The notes below the pieces were generated by a model. The model did not search any database and was not told the DNA's origin. It saw only the letters and a list, made by a program, of their open reading frames with translations. From positions 1,095,001 to 1,159,000 of the forward strand of contig NZ_JAUTAJ010000004.1 of assembly GCF_030818485.1 (NCBI RefSeq): 64,000 bases of DNA, in the 5' to 3' direction. Shown here in pieces: positions 20,193 to 31,573 of this stretch. A program made the translations under genes and the position numbers. The number at the start of each line of letters is the position of its first letter. The stretch's first letter is position 1. The DNA comes from Pseudoroseomonas cervicalis (lineage in GTDB: Bacteria; Pseudomonadota; Alphaproteobacteria; Acetobacterales; Acetobacteraceae).

Positions 20193-21230
20193 ATGGTCCA
20201 AGGCGCCGAAGCGGGCACCACCAAGCGTCGCGGCAAGGCAAAGGCCCCGCCCAGCAATTCGGGCGGCCTGTCGCAGGAACAGATGCTGCAGGCCTATCGC
20301 GACATGCTGCTGATCCGGCGCTTCGAGGAGAAGGCGGGCCAGCTCTACGGCATGGGTCTGATCGGCGGCTTCTGCCACCTCTATATCGGCCAGGAAGCGG
20401 TCGTGGTCGGCATGCAGATGTGCCTGATGCCGGGCGACCAGGTCATCACCTCCTACCGCGACCATGGCCACATGCTGGCCACCGGCATGGAGGCCCGCGG
20501 CGTGATGGCGGAGCTGACCGGCCGGTCGGGCGGCTATTCCAAGGGCAAGGGCGGGAGCATGCACATGTTCTCGCGCGAGAAGGGCTTCTTCGGCGGCCAT
20601 GGCATCGTGGGCGCGCAGGTCAGCCTCGGCGCCGGCCTGGCCTTCGCCAACATGTACAACCAGAACGGCAATGTCTGCCTGACCTATTATGGCGACGGCG
20701 CCGCCAATCAGGGCCAGGTGTTCGAGAGCTACAACCTCGCCGCCCTGTTCAAGCTGCCGGTCGTGTTCATCATCGAGAACAACAAATACGGCATGGGCAC
20801 CAGCGCCGACCGCGCCTCCGCCTCCAAGGACCGCTCCAAGGACGGCACGCCCTGGGGCATCCCGGGCGAGCAGGTGGACGGCATGGATGTCGAGGCGGTG
20901 AAGGCCGCCGGCGAGCGCGCCGTCGCCCATTGCCGCGAGGGCAAGGGTCCGTACATCCTCGAGATGAAGACCTACCGCTATCGCGGCCACTCCATGTCCG
21001 ACCCGGCGAAGTACCGCACGCGGGAGGAGGTGCAGAAGATGCGCGAGCAGCATGACTGCATCGAGACCGCCCGCAAGCGCCTGCTGGAAGGCGGCCTGCC
21101 GGAGGATGCGCTGAAGAATGTCGATGACGAGGTGAAGCGCATCGTCGCCGATTCCGCCGAATTCGCCCAGACCTCGCCCGAGCCTGACGAGAGCGAGCTG
21201 TGGACCGACGTGCTGCTGGAGGCCCGCTGA
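20193..21230 (+). CDS. pdhA: Pyruvate dehydrogenase E1 component, alpha subunit
   Basis: With PdhB it forms the thiamine-diphosphate E1 enzyme that decarboxylates pyruvate. The 345-residue protein has the E1-alpha blocks RRFEEKAGQLYGMGLIGGF, GFFGGHGIVGAQVSLGAG, the ThDP motif GDGAANQGQVFESYN, and the phosphorylation-loop region YRGHSMSDPAKYRTREE. The ATG at 20193 has GGAG 8 bases upstream; open frame extends further upstream but carries the promoter. pdhB follows after 3 bases. Confidence 0.96.
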   Translation: MVQGAEAGTTKRRGKAKAPPSNSGGLSQEQMLQAYRDMLLIRRFEEKAGQLYGMGLIGGFCHLYIGQEAVVVGMQMCLMPGDQVITSYRDHGHMLATGMEARGVMAELTGRSGGYSKGKGGSMHMFSREKGFFGGHGIVGAQVSLGAGLAFANMYNQNGNVCLTYYGDGAANQGQVFESYNLAALFKLPVVFIIENNKYGMGTSADRASASKDRSKDGTPWGIPGEQVDGMDVEAVKAAGERAVAHCREGKGPYILEMKTYRYRGHSMSDPAKYRTREEVQKMREQHDCIETARKRLLEGGLPEDALKNVDDEVKRIVADSAEFAQTSPEPDESELWTDVLLEAR

Positions 21231-21233
21231 ACC

Positions 21234-22646
<1,413 letters not shown>

Positions 22647-22660
22647 GAGGACGCGGGACC

Positions 22661-23980
22661 ATGGCGACCAACATCCTGATGCCCGCCCTCTCGCCCACCA
22701 TGACCGAGGGCAACCTCGCCCGGTGGCTGAAGAAGGAAGGCGAGGCGGTCAAGGCCGGCGATGTCATCGCCGAGATCGAGACCGACAAGGCGACGATGGA
22801 GTTCGAGGCCGTGGATGAGGGCATCCTCGGCAAGATCCTGGTCGCCGAGGGGACCGAGGGGGTGGCGGTGAACACCCCGATCGGCATCCTGGTCGAGGAA
22901 GGCGAGGCCGTGCCCGACGCGGCCGAGGCCAAGCCGGCGCCGAAGGCCGAGGCCCCGAAGGCGGAAGCGCCGAAGGCCGAGGCCCCGGAGCCGGAGGCCA
23001 AGGCCGAGGCGACGCCGCAGGCCAGGCCGCAGACCAAGGCCGAAGGCGGTCGCGTCTTCGCCTCGCCGCTCGCCCGCCGCATGGCGGAGCAGGCGGGTAT
23101 CGACCTGTCGGGCATCCAGGGCTCCGGCCCGAATGGCCGCATCGTCAAGGCGGATGTCGAGGCCGCCGCCGGCAAGCCGAAGCAGGCCCCCGCCGCCGCG
23201 AAGCAGGACGCCGCCCCGGCCGCCGCTGCCGCCTCCCCCGCCCCTTCCGCCGCGCCGAAGGCCGCGGCGCCCGCCATCACCGCCCCGCACACGGCGGTGC
23301 CCAACTCCTCCATGCGCAAGGTCATCGCCAAGCGCCTGTCGGAGAGCAAGGCGACGGTGCCGCATTTCTATGTCTCGATGGATATCGAGCTGGATGCGCT
23401 GCTGAAGCTGCGGGCCGATCTGAACGCCCGCGCGCCGAAGGACGGCCCCGGCGCCTTCAAGCTCTCGGTCAACGATTTGATCATCAAGGCCGCCGCGCGG
23501 GTGCTGCGCCAGTATCCGAACGTCAACGCCTCCTGGACCGATGACGCGATCATCCAGTACCACGACGTGGACATCTCGGTGGCCGTGTCGATCCCGGACG
23601 GGCTGATCACGCCGATCGTCAAGAAGGCCGACCAGAAGGGCCTGGCCGCCATCAGCAACGAGATGAAGGACCTGGCCGCCCGCGCCAAATCCGGCAAGCT
23701 CAAGCTGGAGGAGTTCCAGGGCGGCAGCTTCAGCATCTCCAACATGGGGATGTTCGGCGTCACCAGCTTCTCGGCCATCATCAATCCGCCGCAGGGCGGC
23801 ATCCTGGCGGTCGGCGCCGGGCAGCAGCGCGCGGTGGTGAAGGATGGGGCGCTGGCCGTGGCCACCGTCATGACCTGCACCCTCTCGGTCGATCACCGCG
23901 TCGTCGATGGTGCGCTGGCCGCCGAATGGATGGCCGCCTTCAAGAAGGTGGTCGAGGATCCGCTGAGCCTGATGCTCTGA
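22661..23980 (+). CDS. pdhC: Pyruvate dehydrogenase E2, dihydrolipoamide acetyltransferase
   Basis: The E2 core transfers acetyl from lipoamide to CoA. Domains in the 439-residue protein: one lipoyl domain (K43 in [13 protein letters not shown]), an Ala/Pro/Lys linker with [14 protein letters not shown] repeats, a subunit-binding domain at about 130-165 ([31 protein letters not shown]), a second Ala-rich linker, and the catalytic domain ending with the DHRVVDG motif. GAGGA lies upstream of its ATG, 14 bases after pdhB. The stop overlaps the next ATG by one base. Confidence 0.97.
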   Translation: MATNILMPALSPTMTEGNLARWLKKEGEAVKAGDVIAEIETDKATMEFEAVDEGILGKILVAEGTEGVAVNTPIGILVEEGEAVPDAAEAKPAPKAEAPKAEAPKAEAPEPEAKAEATPQARPQTKAEGGRVFASPLARRMAEQAGIDLSGIQGSGPNGRIVKADVEAAAGKPKQAPAAAKQDAAPAAAAASPAPSAAPKAAAPAITAPHTAVPNSSMRKVIAKRLSESKATVPHFYVSMDIELDALLKLRADLNARAPKDGPGAFKLSVNDLIIKAAARVLRQYPNVNASWTDDAIIQYHDVDISVAVSIPDGLITPIVKKADQKGLAAISNEMKDLAARAKSGKLKLEEFQGGSFSISNMGMFGVTSFSAIINPPQGGILAVGAGQQRAVVKDGALAVATVMTCTLSVDHRVVDGALAAEWMAAFKKVVEDPLSLML

Positions 23981-24459
23981 TGGCCGCGCCCGGCTTCTTC
24001 CTGCGCGAGGCCAGGCCGCGGGACGCCGAAGACGTCCTGCGGCTGGTCCGCGGCCTGGGTGAGTATGAGAAGCTGGGCCATGAGGTCGTGGCCAGCGCGC
24101 AGGACTATTACGGCGCGCTGGCGACGAAGCGCATCAGGGGCATCCTGGCGGAGGTCGAGGGCGAGATCGTCGGCCTCGCCCTCTATTACGAGACTTTCTC
24201 GACCTTTGCCGGCAAGGCGGGGCTCTGGGTGGAGGATGTCTTCGTCCAGCCCGAGCAGCGCCGCCTCGGCATCGGCCGCGCGCTGTTCCAGGCGCTGGCG
24301 CGCAAGGCGCTCGATGAGGGCCATGCCTGGATGGAATGGAACGTGCTCGACTGGAACGAGCCCGCCATCGCCTTCTACCGGCGGATCGGCGCGGTCGGGC
24401 GCGAGGAATGGACCGACCAGCGCCTTTCCGGCGACGCGCTGCGCGCGCTGGCCGGCTGA
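23980..24459 (+). CDS. GNAT family N-acetyltransferase within the pdh operon
   Basis: A 159-residue GNAT protein of the diamine/spermidine acetyltransferase-like type: FFLREARPRDAEDVLRLVRG, LYYETFSTFAGKAGLWVEDV, the acetyl-CoA loop EQRRLGIGRALFQALA, and LDWNEPAIAFYRRIGA. The substrate is not known; polyamines or thialysine are usual for this subgroup. The ATG at 23980 overlaps the pdhC stop (TGATG), so it is translationally coupled with E2 and expressed with the complex that produces acetyl-CoA, its co-substrate. Confidence 0.88.
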   Translation: MAAPGFFLREARPRDAEDVLRLVRGLGEYEKLGHEVVASAQDYYGALATKRIRGILAEVEGEIVGLALYYETFSTFAGKAGLWVEDVFVQPEQRRLGIGRALFQALARKALDEGHAWMEWNVLDWNEPAIAFYRRIGAVGREEWTDQRLSGDALRALAG

Positions 24460-24532
24460 GCCTGCCTCCCCCGCCGGACGGGGAAGACCGAGATCATCTC
24501 ACCGCGCCAGGCGCGGACAGGAGAGCAAGACG

Positions 24533-25930
24533 ATGGCCGAGCAGTTCGACCTGGTGGTGGTGGGCGGTGGCCCGGGCGGCTATGTCGCCGCCATCCGCGC
24601 CTCGCAGCTGAAGATGAAGGTCGCGCTGGTGGAGCGCGAGCATCTGGGCGGCATCTGCCTCAACTGGGGCTGCATCCCGACCAAGGCGCTGCTGCGCGCC
24701 TCCGAGATCAACCACCTGCTGCACAGCCTGGACCAGTATGGCTTCGCCGCCGACAATGTCCGCTACGATTTCGCCAAGGTGGTCAAGCGCTCCCGCCAGG
24801 TGGCCGGCCAGCTCTCCTCCGGCGTGAAGGGGCTGCTGAAGAAGAACAAGGTCACCGTCTTCGACGGCAGCGGCAAGCTGGCCGGCCCCGGCAAGCTCAG
24901 CGTGACGGGCAAGGATGGCAAGCCCGTCGCCGACATTGCCGCCAGGCACATCATCCTGGCCACCGGCGCCCGCGCCCGCGTGATCCCGGGCATCGAGCCG
25001 GATGGCAAGCTGATCTGGTCCTATCGCGAGGCCCTGCAGCCCGACATCATGCCGAAGAAGCTGGTGGTGATCGGCTCCGGCGCCATCGGCAGCGAATTCG
25101 CCTCCTTCTACCTCAACATGGGCGCCGAGGTGACGCTGATCGAGGTGATGGACCGCATCCTGCCGGTCGAGGATGCCGAGGTCTCGGCCTTCGTGCAGAA
25201 ATCCTTCACCAAGCAGGGCATGAAGGTGATCACCGGCGCCCGGGTGCAGGGCGTGCGCAAGACCGCCGACGGCATCGTCGCCGTGGTCGAGGCCGGCAAC
25301 AAGGTGCAGGAGATTGCCGCGGACCGGCTGATCTCGGCCGTCGGCATCGTCGGCAATGTCGAGAATCTCGGCCTCGAAGGCACCAAGGTGAAGGTCGAGC
25401 GCACCCATATCGTCACCGACGAATATGGCCGCACCGGCGAGGACGGCGTCTACGCCATCGGCGACCTGACCGGCGCCCCCTGGCTTGCCCACAAGGCCAG
25501 CCATGAGGGCATCATCACGGTCGAGGCCATTGCCGGGCTGCACCCGCATGCCATGGATGTCTCCAACATCCCGGGCTGCACCTATTGCCGCCCGCAGGTC
25601 GCCTCGGTCGGGCTGACGGAAGCCAAGGCCAAGGAAGCCGGGCACGAGGTCCGCGTCGGCCGCTTCCCCTTCATCGGCAATGGCAAGGCGATCGCGCTGG
25701 GCGAGCCGGAGGGCTTCGTCAAGACGGTGTTCGACGCCAAGACCGGCGCGCTGCTGGGCGCCCATATGGTCGGGCCCGAGGTGACCGAGATGATCCAGGG
25801 CTACACCATCGCCCGCACCCTGGAGACCACCGAGGCGGAGCTGATGCACACCGTCTTCCCGCACCCGACCGTGTCGGAGGCGATGCATGAAAGCGTGCTC
25901 GACGCCTATGGGCGGGTGATCCACATCTGA
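24533..25930 (+). CDS. lpdA: Dihydrolipoyl dehydrogenase (E3)
   Basis: E3 re-oxidises dihydrolipoamide with FAD and NAD+. The 465-residue flavoprotein has the N-terminal FAD motif [13 protein letters not shown], the redox disulfide C42-C47 in [13 protein letters not shown], the NAD motif [14 protein letters not shown], and the C-terminal HPHPT-like [15 protein letters not shown] carrying the active-site His-Glu pair. The gene follows the GNAT by 73 bases with GAGAGCAAG upstream. It lacks the extra N-terminal lipoyl domain seen in some bacteria. Confidence 0.97.
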   Translation: MAEQFDLVVVGGGPGGYVAAIRASQLKMKVALVEREHLGGICLNWGCIPTKALLRASEINHLLHSLDQYGFAADNVRYDFAKVVKRSRQVAGQLSSGVKGLLKKNKVTVFDGSGKLAGPGKLSVTGKDGKPVADIAARHIILATGARARVIPGIEPDGKLIWSYREALQPDIMPKKLVVIGSGAIGSEFASFYLNMGAEVTLIEVMDRILPVEDAEVSAFVQKSFTKQGMKVITGARVQGVRKTADGIVAVVEAGNKVQEIAADRLISAVGIVGNVENLGLEGTKVKVERTHIVTDEYGRTGEDGVYAIGDLTGAPWLAHKASHEGIITVEAIAGLHPHAMDVSNIPGCTYCRPQVASVGLTEAKAKEAGHEVRVGRFPFIGNGKAIALGEPEGFVKTVFDAKTGALLGAHMVGPEVTEMIQGYTIARTLETTEAELMHTVFPHPTVSEAMHESVLDAYGRVIHI

Positions 25931-26063
25931 CCGGCCGCGCCGGGGGCGGCGGAGGCCCCCGGCGCCCCCGGCAGCGGCAGCGCGGCCCCGTCCCCCCTCG
26001 CCAGGCGGGGGCGCTTCACCATATAGAGGCGATGATGTCGGCGCGTTTGCCGGAGGAGCAGCC

Positions 26064-27128
26064 ATGGCCACCCGTATTCTGATCGACCACCGGGCAGGCG
26101 GCGCCGTCTCGAACGCTCCCCCGGCCGAGGGCGCGGCCGGCCTCCCGGCCGAGACGCCGGCGGCCGAGCCGCTGGCCCGCCCGGCGCTGCGCCACCCGGA
26201 AAAGGCGCACCGGCCGGACAACCCGATCAAGCGCAAGCCGGACTGGATCCGCGTCAAGGCGCCCACCCACCCGATCTACCACGAGACGCGCAACCTGATG
26301 CGCGACAACAAGCTGGTGACGGTGTGCGAGGAGGCGGCCTGCCCCAATATCGGCGAATGCTGGTCGCAGCGCCACGCGACCATGATGATCATGGGCGAGA
26401 TCTGCACCCGCGCCTGCTCCTTCTGCAACATCACCACCGGCATGCCCAAGGCGCTGGACGCCGATGAGCCGCGCCGGGTGGGCGATGCGGTGGCACAGCT
26501 CGGGCTGCGGCATGTGGTGATCACCAGCGTCGACCGCGACGATTTGGCCGATGGGGGTGCGGCGCATTTCGCCGCCACCATCGCCGCCATCCGCGCCGCC
26601 GCGCCGGAGACCACGGTCGAGATCCTGACGCCCGATTTCCTGCGCAAGGAGGGCGCGCTGGAGGTGGTGGTGGCCGCCCGCCCCGACGTCTTCAACCACA
26701 ATCTGGAGACGGTGCCGCGGCTCTACCCCACCATCCGTCCCGGCGCCCGCTACTATCATTCGCTGCGGCTGCTGGACCGGGTGAAGCAGCTCGACCCCTC
26801 CATCTTCACCAAGTCCGGCGTCATGGTCGGGCTCGGCGAGACGCGGATGGAGGTGCTGCAGGTGATGGACGACATGCGCAGCGCCGAGATCGATTTCCTG
26901 ACCATCGGCCAGTATCTGCAGCCCACGGTGAAGCACGCGGCGGTGGACCGCTTCGTCGAGCCGGCGGAGTTCGAGGACTACGCCAAGATGGCCCGCAGCA
27001 AGGGTTTCCTGCTGGTCTCCGCGACTCCGCTGACGCGCTCCTCCTACCACGCCGATCGCGACTTCGCGCAGCTGCGCGATGCGCGCAACGCCAGGCTGCA
27101 GGCCAGCCAGCAGGTCAACGCCGCCTGA
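26064..27128 (+). CDS. lipA: Lipoyl synthase
   Basis: A radical-SAM enzyme that inserts two sulfurs into octanoyl-protein to make lipoate, which PdhB and PdhC need. Both iron-sulfur clusters are recognisable: the auxiliary cluster cysteines C88, C93, C99 ([12 protein letters not shown]) and the radical-SAM cysteines C114, C118, C121 (CTRACSFC). The conserved C-terminal R-S-S-Y motif (TRSSYHAD) is present. The 354 residues include an N-terminal extension of about 40 residues. It overlaps the next gene by one base. Confidence 0.97.
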   Translation: MATRILIDHRAGGAVSNAPPAEGAAGLPAETPAAEPLARPALRHPEKAHRPDNPIKRKPDWIRVKAPTHPIYHETRNLMRDNKLVTVCEEAACPNIGECWSQRHATMMIMGEICTRACSFCNITTGMPKALDADEPRRVGDAVAQLGLRHVVITSVDRDDLADGGAAHFAATIAAIRAAAPETTVEILTPDFLRKEGALEVVVAARPDVFNHNLETVPRLYPTIRPGARYYHSLRLLDRVKQLDPSIFTKSGVMVGLGETRMEVLQVMDDMRSAEIDFLTIGQYLQPTVKHAAVDRFVEPAEFEDYAKMARSKGFLLVSATPLTRSSYHADRDFAQLRDARNARLQASQQVNAA

Positions 27129-27613
27129 TGCCGACGCATGCCGAAAAGCGCATCCTGCGCTACACGCCCGAGCAGCTGTTCAACCTGGTCGCCGATGTGC
27201 GGCGCTACCCCGAATTCCTGCCCTGGTGCGTCGGCGCGCGCGTCATCTCGCAGACCGAGACGGAGCTGGTGGCCGACCTGACCATCGGCTTCAAGATGTT
27301 CCGCGAGACCTTCCGCTCCCGCGTCCTGCTGGACCGGCCGCATGAGGTCCGCGTCAGCTATGAGAACGGCCCGTTCCGCTACCTGAACAACACCTGGAAA
27401 TTCATCCCGCACGAGGCCGGCACCGAGGTCGATTTCTTCGTCGATTTCGAGTTCCGCTCGGCCCTGCTGCAGGCGGTGATCGGCATGGTGTTCAACGAGG
27501 CGGTGCGCATGATGGTGCGTGCCTTCGAGCGCCGCGCCATGGTGCTGTATGGCCGCGACGGCCGTGCCGCCGCCGCTGCGGCGACCCCGGGCCCGAAGCC
27601 GGCCGAGGGCTGA
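27128..27613 (+). CDS. COQ10/RatA-family ubiquinone-binding (START-like) protein
   Basis: A 161-residue protein of the polyketide cyclase/COQ10 group. It shows the typical start HAEKRILRYTPEQLFNLVADVRRYPEFLPWCVGARV and a helix at the C-terminus (FNEAVRMMVRAFERRAMVLYG). COQ10 proteins bind ubiquinone and assist respiration; the E. coli homologue RatA has also been described as a ribosome-association toxin. Placement after lipA is common in alphaproteobacteria and favours a respiratory role. Its ATG overlaps the lipA stop (TGATG). Confidence 0.9.
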   Translation: MPTHAEKRILRYTPEQLFNLVADVRRYPEFLPWCVGARVISQTETELVADLTIGFKMFRETFRSRVLLDRPHEVRVSYENGPFRYLNNTWKFIPHEAGTEVDFFVDFEFRSALLQAVIGMVFNEAVRMMVRAFERRAMVLYGRDGRAAAAAATPGPKPAEG

Positions 27614-27694
27614 GGCCCGCGTCACAAAGGCGTTGACGCGCCGCGGCCGCCGCCCTGCTGACGCGGGCGGCGCCGCCTGCCATGCTGCGCGGCG

Positions 27695-27880
27695 ATGATC
27701 CTGCGATTCCTCCTGCTGCTTCTCCTCGGCGCCGCGCTGGTCGCGCGCCCCTCCGGCCCCGCCTGGCTGCAATCCGTGCCGGCCGCGCTGCTCTGGGGTC
27801 TCCTGGTGCTGGTCGCCCTCTGGACGCTGTGGCGGCTCTACCGCAGCCTGCGGGCCGGCATCCGCGACATGAACGAGTGA
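27695..27880 (+). CDS. Small two-helix membrane protein, unknown
   Basis: A 61-residue protein with two hydrophobic segments (residues 2-18 and about 28-48) joined by a short polar loop, and a basic tail LYRSLRAGIRDMNE. It resembles no family I know. It lies 81 bases after the COQ10-like gene and 38 before the threonine aldolase, all on the same strand. High G/C at codon third positions supports it as a gene, but its small size leaves doubt. Confidence 0.55.
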   Translation: MILRFLLLLLLGAALVARPSGPAWLQSVPAALLWGLLVLVALWTLWRLYRSLRAGIRDMNE

Positions 27881-27918
27881 GTCGCACCCCGCCCGCACAG
27901 CCGTGAAAGGCCCGCCGC

Positions 27919-28983
27919 ATGGTGCACGCCCCTGCCCGCCCCCCCGCCGGCGCCCCGCCGGTCCGCATCAACCTCTATTCCGACACCCAGACCCGGCCGA
28001 CGCCCGCCATGAAGCAGGCGATGATGGTGGCCGAGCTGGGCGATGAGCAGCATGGCGACGACCCGACCGTGCATGCGCTGTGCGATCGCATGGCATCGCT
28101 GCTGGGCAAGCAGGCGGCGATGTTCCTGCCCTCGGGCACCATGTGCAACGTCATCGCCATCCTGACGCATTGCCGCCCCGGCGATGAGGTGCTGGCGCAT
28201 GAAAGCGCCCATATCCTGCACAGCGAGGGCGGCACACATGCGGCGCTGGCGGGGGTGCAGATCAACCCGCTGCGCGGGCCGCGCGGCATGTTCGACGCGG
28301 CGACGCTGCGCGCCGCCATCCGCGAGAAGCACCGCTACGCGCCCCCACAGCGCCTGCTGGAGGTCGAGCAGACCGCCAATATCGGCGGCGGCGCGGTCTG
28401 GCCGCAGGCGCAGCTCGACGAAGTGGTGGCGATCGCCCGCGAACAGGGCTGGTCCACCCATATGGATGGCGCGCGGCTGATGAACGCCGTGGTCGCCAGC
28501 GGCATCCCGGCGGCCGAGATGGTGGCCGGCTTCGACAGCGTCTGGCTGGATTTCACCAAGGGGCTGGGCGCGCCGCTGGGCGCCGTGCTGGCGGGGTCGG
28601 AGGCGTTCATCGGCCAGGCCTGGCGCTGGAAGCAGCGCCTTGGCGGCTCGATGCGCCAGGCCGGCATCTGCGCCGCCGCCTGCATCCACGCGCTCGACCA
28701 CCATGTCGACCGCCTGGCCGAGGACCACGCCAATGCCCGCACCCTGGCGCGCGGGCTGCGCCAGATCGAGGGCGTGGCGGTCGAGGAGCCCGACACCAAT
28801 CTGGTGTTCTTCGATGTCTCCGGCGCCGGCCGCAGCGCGGCGGAGCTGGTCGATGCGCTGCGCCTGCAGGGCATCCAGCTTTCGATGCTGGGCGGCCGCA
28901 TCCGCGCCTGCACGCATCTCGACGTCTCGGCGCCGATGATCGAGGAGACGCTCGCGGCCATCCGCGCCACGCTCGGCCGCTGA
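27919..28983 (+). CDS. ltaE: Low-specificity threonine aldolase
   Basis: A PLP enzyme that cleaves threonine to glycine and acetaldehyde. The 354-residue protein starts the fold with INLYSDTQTRPTPAMKQAM and has the cofactor lysine in WLDFTKGLGAPLGAVLAGS. GTMCNVIAI and HESAHILHSEGG are further family blocks. The substrate stereochemistry cannot be judged. Two hairpins follow, the second a clear terminator. Confidence 0.93.
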   Translation: MVHAPARPPAGAPPVRINLYSDTQTRPTPAMKQAMMVAELGDEQHGDDPTVHALCDRMASLLGKQAAMFLPSGTMCNVIAILTHCRPGDEVLAHESAHILHSEGGTHAALAGVQINPLRGPRGMFDAATLRAAIREKHRYAPPQRLLEVEQTANIGGGAVWPQAQLDEVVAIAREQGWSTHMDGARLMNAVVASGIPAAEMVAGFDSVWLDFTKGLGAPLGAVLAGSEAFIGQAWRWKQRLGGSMRQAGICAAACIHALDHHVDRLAEDHANARTLARGLRQIEGVAVEEPDTNLVFFDVSGAGRSAAELVDALRLQGIQLSMLGGRIRACTHLDVSAPMIEETLAAIRATLGR

Positions 28984-28997
28984 ACAGAAGGCGGGGT

Positions 28998-29063
28998 CTG
29001 GGGAGGATGTTACCTCCCCAGGGCCTCCCCAGCGGGGTCCCGGGGCAGCGCCCCGGGCCTTTT
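28998..29063 (+). terminator. Double hairpin terminator after ltaE
   Basis: The first hairpin has 9-bp arms CTGGGGAGG (28998-29006) and CCTCCCCAG (29013-29021). The second has 8-bp arms CCCGGGGC (29039-29046) and GCCCCGGG (29050-29057), followed by CCTTTT. The next gene is convergent. The stretch from 28981 resembles the terminator repeat at 12332. Confidence 0.75.
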
Positions 29064-30467
29064 CTACTGTGACTGAGCCAGCCGCCCCAGCAGCCGGGCA
29101 TGGCTGCGGCTGCCGCTATGCAGGCAGGCCAGTTCGAACTTCTCGTTCGGGCTGTGCACCTGGTCGTCATCCAGGCCGAAGCCCATCAGCAGGCTGTCGA
29201 GGCCGAGGATGCTCTTCAGGCTGGACACCACCGGGATCGAGCCGCCGCCGCCCGACAGCACCGCCTTGCGGCCGAACTCTTCTTCCAGCGCGGCGCGCGC
29301 CGCCGTCACCGCCGGCGAATCGGTGGGGATGGCGACACCCGGCGCCAGCCCGAACACCTGCAGGCTGAACTGCGCATCCGCCGGCAGGCGGGATTGCACG
29401 AAGCTGCGGATGCCCTCGACGATCTTCGCCGGATCCTGCCCCGGCACCAGGCGGCAGGAGAGCTTGGCATGGCCCTCGCACGCGATGACGGTCTTGGACC
29501 CCTCGCCCATATAGCCGCCCCAGATGCCGTTGATGTCGGCGGTCGGGCGGGCCCAGAGGCGTTCCGGCGCGCTGCGCCCGGCCTCGCCGCCCGGCACCGA
29601 CAGCCCCTGCGCGCCGAGGAAGGCGGCCTCGTCGAAGCCGAGCGCATCCCAGGCGGCGCGCTGCTCGGCGCTGGGTTCGGCGACGCCGTCATAGAAGCCG
29701 GGGATCTGGATGCGGCCCTGATCGTCCTTCAGCTCGCCCAGGATGCGGGTCAGCAGGTTCAGCACATTGCCGGCCGAGCCGCCGAACAGGCCGGAATGCA
29801 GGTCGCGGTCGCCCTGGCGCAGATCGATCTGCACATAGGCCAGGCCGCGCAGGCTGACGGTCAGCCCCGGCACGCCGGGCGCCCACATGTTGGTGTCGCT
29901 GATCAGCGCGAAACCGGCCGCCAGCGCTGGCTTCTCCTCCTCCAGCACGGCGTCGAGATGGATGCTGCCGATCTCCTCCTCGCCCTCCACCAGCACGGTG
30001 ACCGGCAGCGGCGGGCCGCCCGCCACCTTGTGCCAGGCGCGCAAAGCGGCCAGCCAGGTCATCACCTGGCCCTTGTCGTCCACCGCGCCGCGGGCGACCA
30101 GCCGCGGGCCGCGCGGACCCTCGGAGACCACCGGCTCGAAGGGCGGGCTGGACCAGAGCTCCAGCGGCTCCGGCGGCTGCACGTCGTAATGGCCGTAGAT
30201 CAGCACCGGCTTCGCCCCCGGCGCGGCGCCGGTGCCAGGATGGTGGGCGATCACCACCGGATGGCCCGGCGTCTCCCGCAGCCGGCCGCTGAAGCCGATC
30301 GCCTCCAGCTCCCGCAGCAGCCATTCGGCGGCACGGCGGCAATCCGGGGCATGGGCGGGCTGGGCGCTGACACTCGGAATGCGCAGCCATTCGATCAGGC
30401 TGGCCTCGGTCTCGGCCCGGGCGGAATCGAGCGCGGCGAGAACCCGCGCGGTCTGGTCGGTGCTCAT
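29064..30467 (-). CDS. M20 family metallo-dipeptidase
   Basis: A 467-residue zinc dipeptidase (M20 family, carnosinase-like branch). Metal-site motifs are present: LIYGHYDVQPPEP, RGAVDDKGQVMT with the bridging Asp, LVEGEEEIGSIHL with the catalytic and ligand glutamates, and HSGLFGG in the dimerisation domain. Physiological substrates are unknown, probably di- or tripeptides. It is on the same strand as tpiA but separated by a terminator region of 242 bases. Confidence 0.92.
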   Translation of the reverse strand: MSTDQTARVLAALDSARAETEASLIEWLRIPSVSAQPAHAPDCRRAAEWLLRELEAIGFSGRLRETPGHPVVIAHHPGTGAAPGAKPVLIYGHYDVQPPEPLELWSSPPFEPVVSEGPRGPRLVARGAVDDKGQVMTWLAALRAWHKVAGGPPLPVTVLVEGEEEIGSIHLDAVLEEEKPALAAGFALISDTNMWAPGVPGLTVSLRGLAYVQIDLRQGDRDLHSGLFGGSAGNVLNLLTRILGELKDDQGRIQIPGFYDGVAEPSAEQRAAWDALGFDEAAFLGAQGLSVPGGEAGRSAPERLWARPTADINGIWGGYMGEGSKTVIACEGHAKLSCRLVPGQDPAKIVEGIRSFVQSRLPADAQFSLQVFGLAPGVAIPTDSPAVTAARAALEEEFGRKAVLSGGGGSIPVVSSLKSILGLDSLLMGFGLDDDQVHSPNEKFELACLHSGSRSHARLLGRLAQSQ

Positions 30468-30494
30468 GGCGGGGAGTGTCGCGCTGAGAAAAGA

Positions 30495-30548
30495 GAAGGA
30501 AAAGGTCGGGGGAATGAATTCCCCCGAACCCCCTTCTTTTTTCTGTCA
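30495..30548 (-). repeat. Dispersed terminator repeat, copy B
   Basis: Read on the minus strand it begins CTGACAGAAAAAAGAAGGGG and contains a 9-bp stem TCGGGGGAA/TTCCCCCGA (30505-30513 and 30518-30526), then CCTTTTCC. It is nearly the same as copy A at 12332-12386 and likewise lies downstream of a gene (tpiA) in the matching orientation. Confidence 0.8.
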
Positions 30549-30666
30549 GCGGCCCTGACGGGGCCGGCGCTGAACACGACAACGCAGAGCGGTATCGAGG
30601 CGGGACGAAAAGGCGCGCTTCGGCGGAGTGCAGCGTCCCGCCCCGTCACAAGGCGGCGGCAGCCTG

Positions 30667-30688
30667 AAAAAAGGGGAATTCAGCCCCC
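30667..30688 (-). terminator. Terminator directly after tpiA
   Basis: On the minus strand a short GGGG/CCCC stem (30684-30688 with 30673-30676, loop CTGAATT) is followed by six T (30672-30667), 22 bases after the tpiA stop. Confidence 0.5.
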
Positions 30689-30709
30689 TGGCCTGTCCTT
30701 CCTCGACGC

Positions 30710-31456
30710 TCAGTACGCCGTCGCGATCGCCAGGAAATCCGACGACTTCAGGCTCGCCCCGCCGATCAGCCCGCCATCGACATGCGGCAGGGCCAGGATC
30801 GCCTTGGCATTGCCCGGCTTCAGCGAGCCGCCATAGAGGATGCGCAGCTTGCTGCCCGCCTCGCCGAAGGCGCGCTGCAGCTCGGCGCGGATGCGGGCAT
30901 GCATGGCGGCGATGTCGGCTTCGGTCGGCGTGCGGCCGGTGCCGATGGCCCAGACCGGCTCATAGGCCACCACGCCGCCGGCGGCGGCGAAACCGTCCGG
31001 CAGGCTGCCGGCCAGCTGGGTGGCGACCACCGCCTCGGCCTCGCCGGCTAGGCGCTGGGCCTCGCTCTCACCGACGCAGACCACCGGCACCAGCTTGGCG
31101 GCCAGCGCCGCCTCGGCCTTGGCGCGCACGATGGCGTCGCTCTCGCCATGGTCGGCGCGGCGCTCGGAATGCCCCAGGATGACGTAGCGGGCGCCGAGAT
31201 CGGCCAGCATCGGCGCGGCCACATCGCCGGTATGGGCGCCGGAGGCGGCGGCGTGGCAATCCTGGGCGCCGAGCGCCACCTCGCTCTTCAGCAGGGTGCC
31301 GGCCACGGGGACAAGGTGGGGAAAGGGCGGGCAGACCAGCAGGTCCACACCGGGCGCCTCGCCGGCGGCGACGGCGCGGGCCAGGTCGATGGCCTCGGCC
31401 AGGGTCCCGTTCATCTTCCAGTTGCCGGCGATCAGCGGGCGCACACCAGGGGTCAT
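30710..31456 (-). CDS. tpiA: Triosephosphate isomerase
   Basis: This glycolytic enzyme interconverts dihydroxyacetone phosphate and glyceraldehyde 3-phosphate. Active-site residues are visible: N12 and K14 in AGNWKMNG, the histidine in VILGHSERR, and the glutamate in [12 protein letters not shown]. The 248-residue length is standard. I chose the ATG at 31456, where the family begins; open frame continues to 31522. The gene is divergent from ppiD, a common arrangement in alphaproteobacteria. Confidence 0.97.
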   Translation of the reverse strand: MTPGVRPLIAGNWKMNGTLAEAIDLARAVAAGEAPGVDLLVCPPFPHLVPVAGTLLKSEVALGAQDCHAAASGAHTGDVAAPMLADLGARYVILGHSERRADHGESDAIVRAKAEAALAAKLVPVVCVGESEAQRLAGEAEAVVATQLAGSLPDGFAAAGGVVAYEPVWAIGTGRTPTEADIAAMHARIRAELQRAFGEAGSKLRILYGGSLKPGNAKAILALPHVDGGLIGGASLKSSDFLAIATAY

Positions 31457-31573
31457 GCTCGGCTCCTCTTGGGTCTCTCGTCCTGGGGCAAACGCGCTAC
31501 AGGCGGCCGGGATGTTTGGCAACGGGGCGGGTTTTCCCTATGGTCCCGCCCGCCTTCACTGTCGCGGAATACC

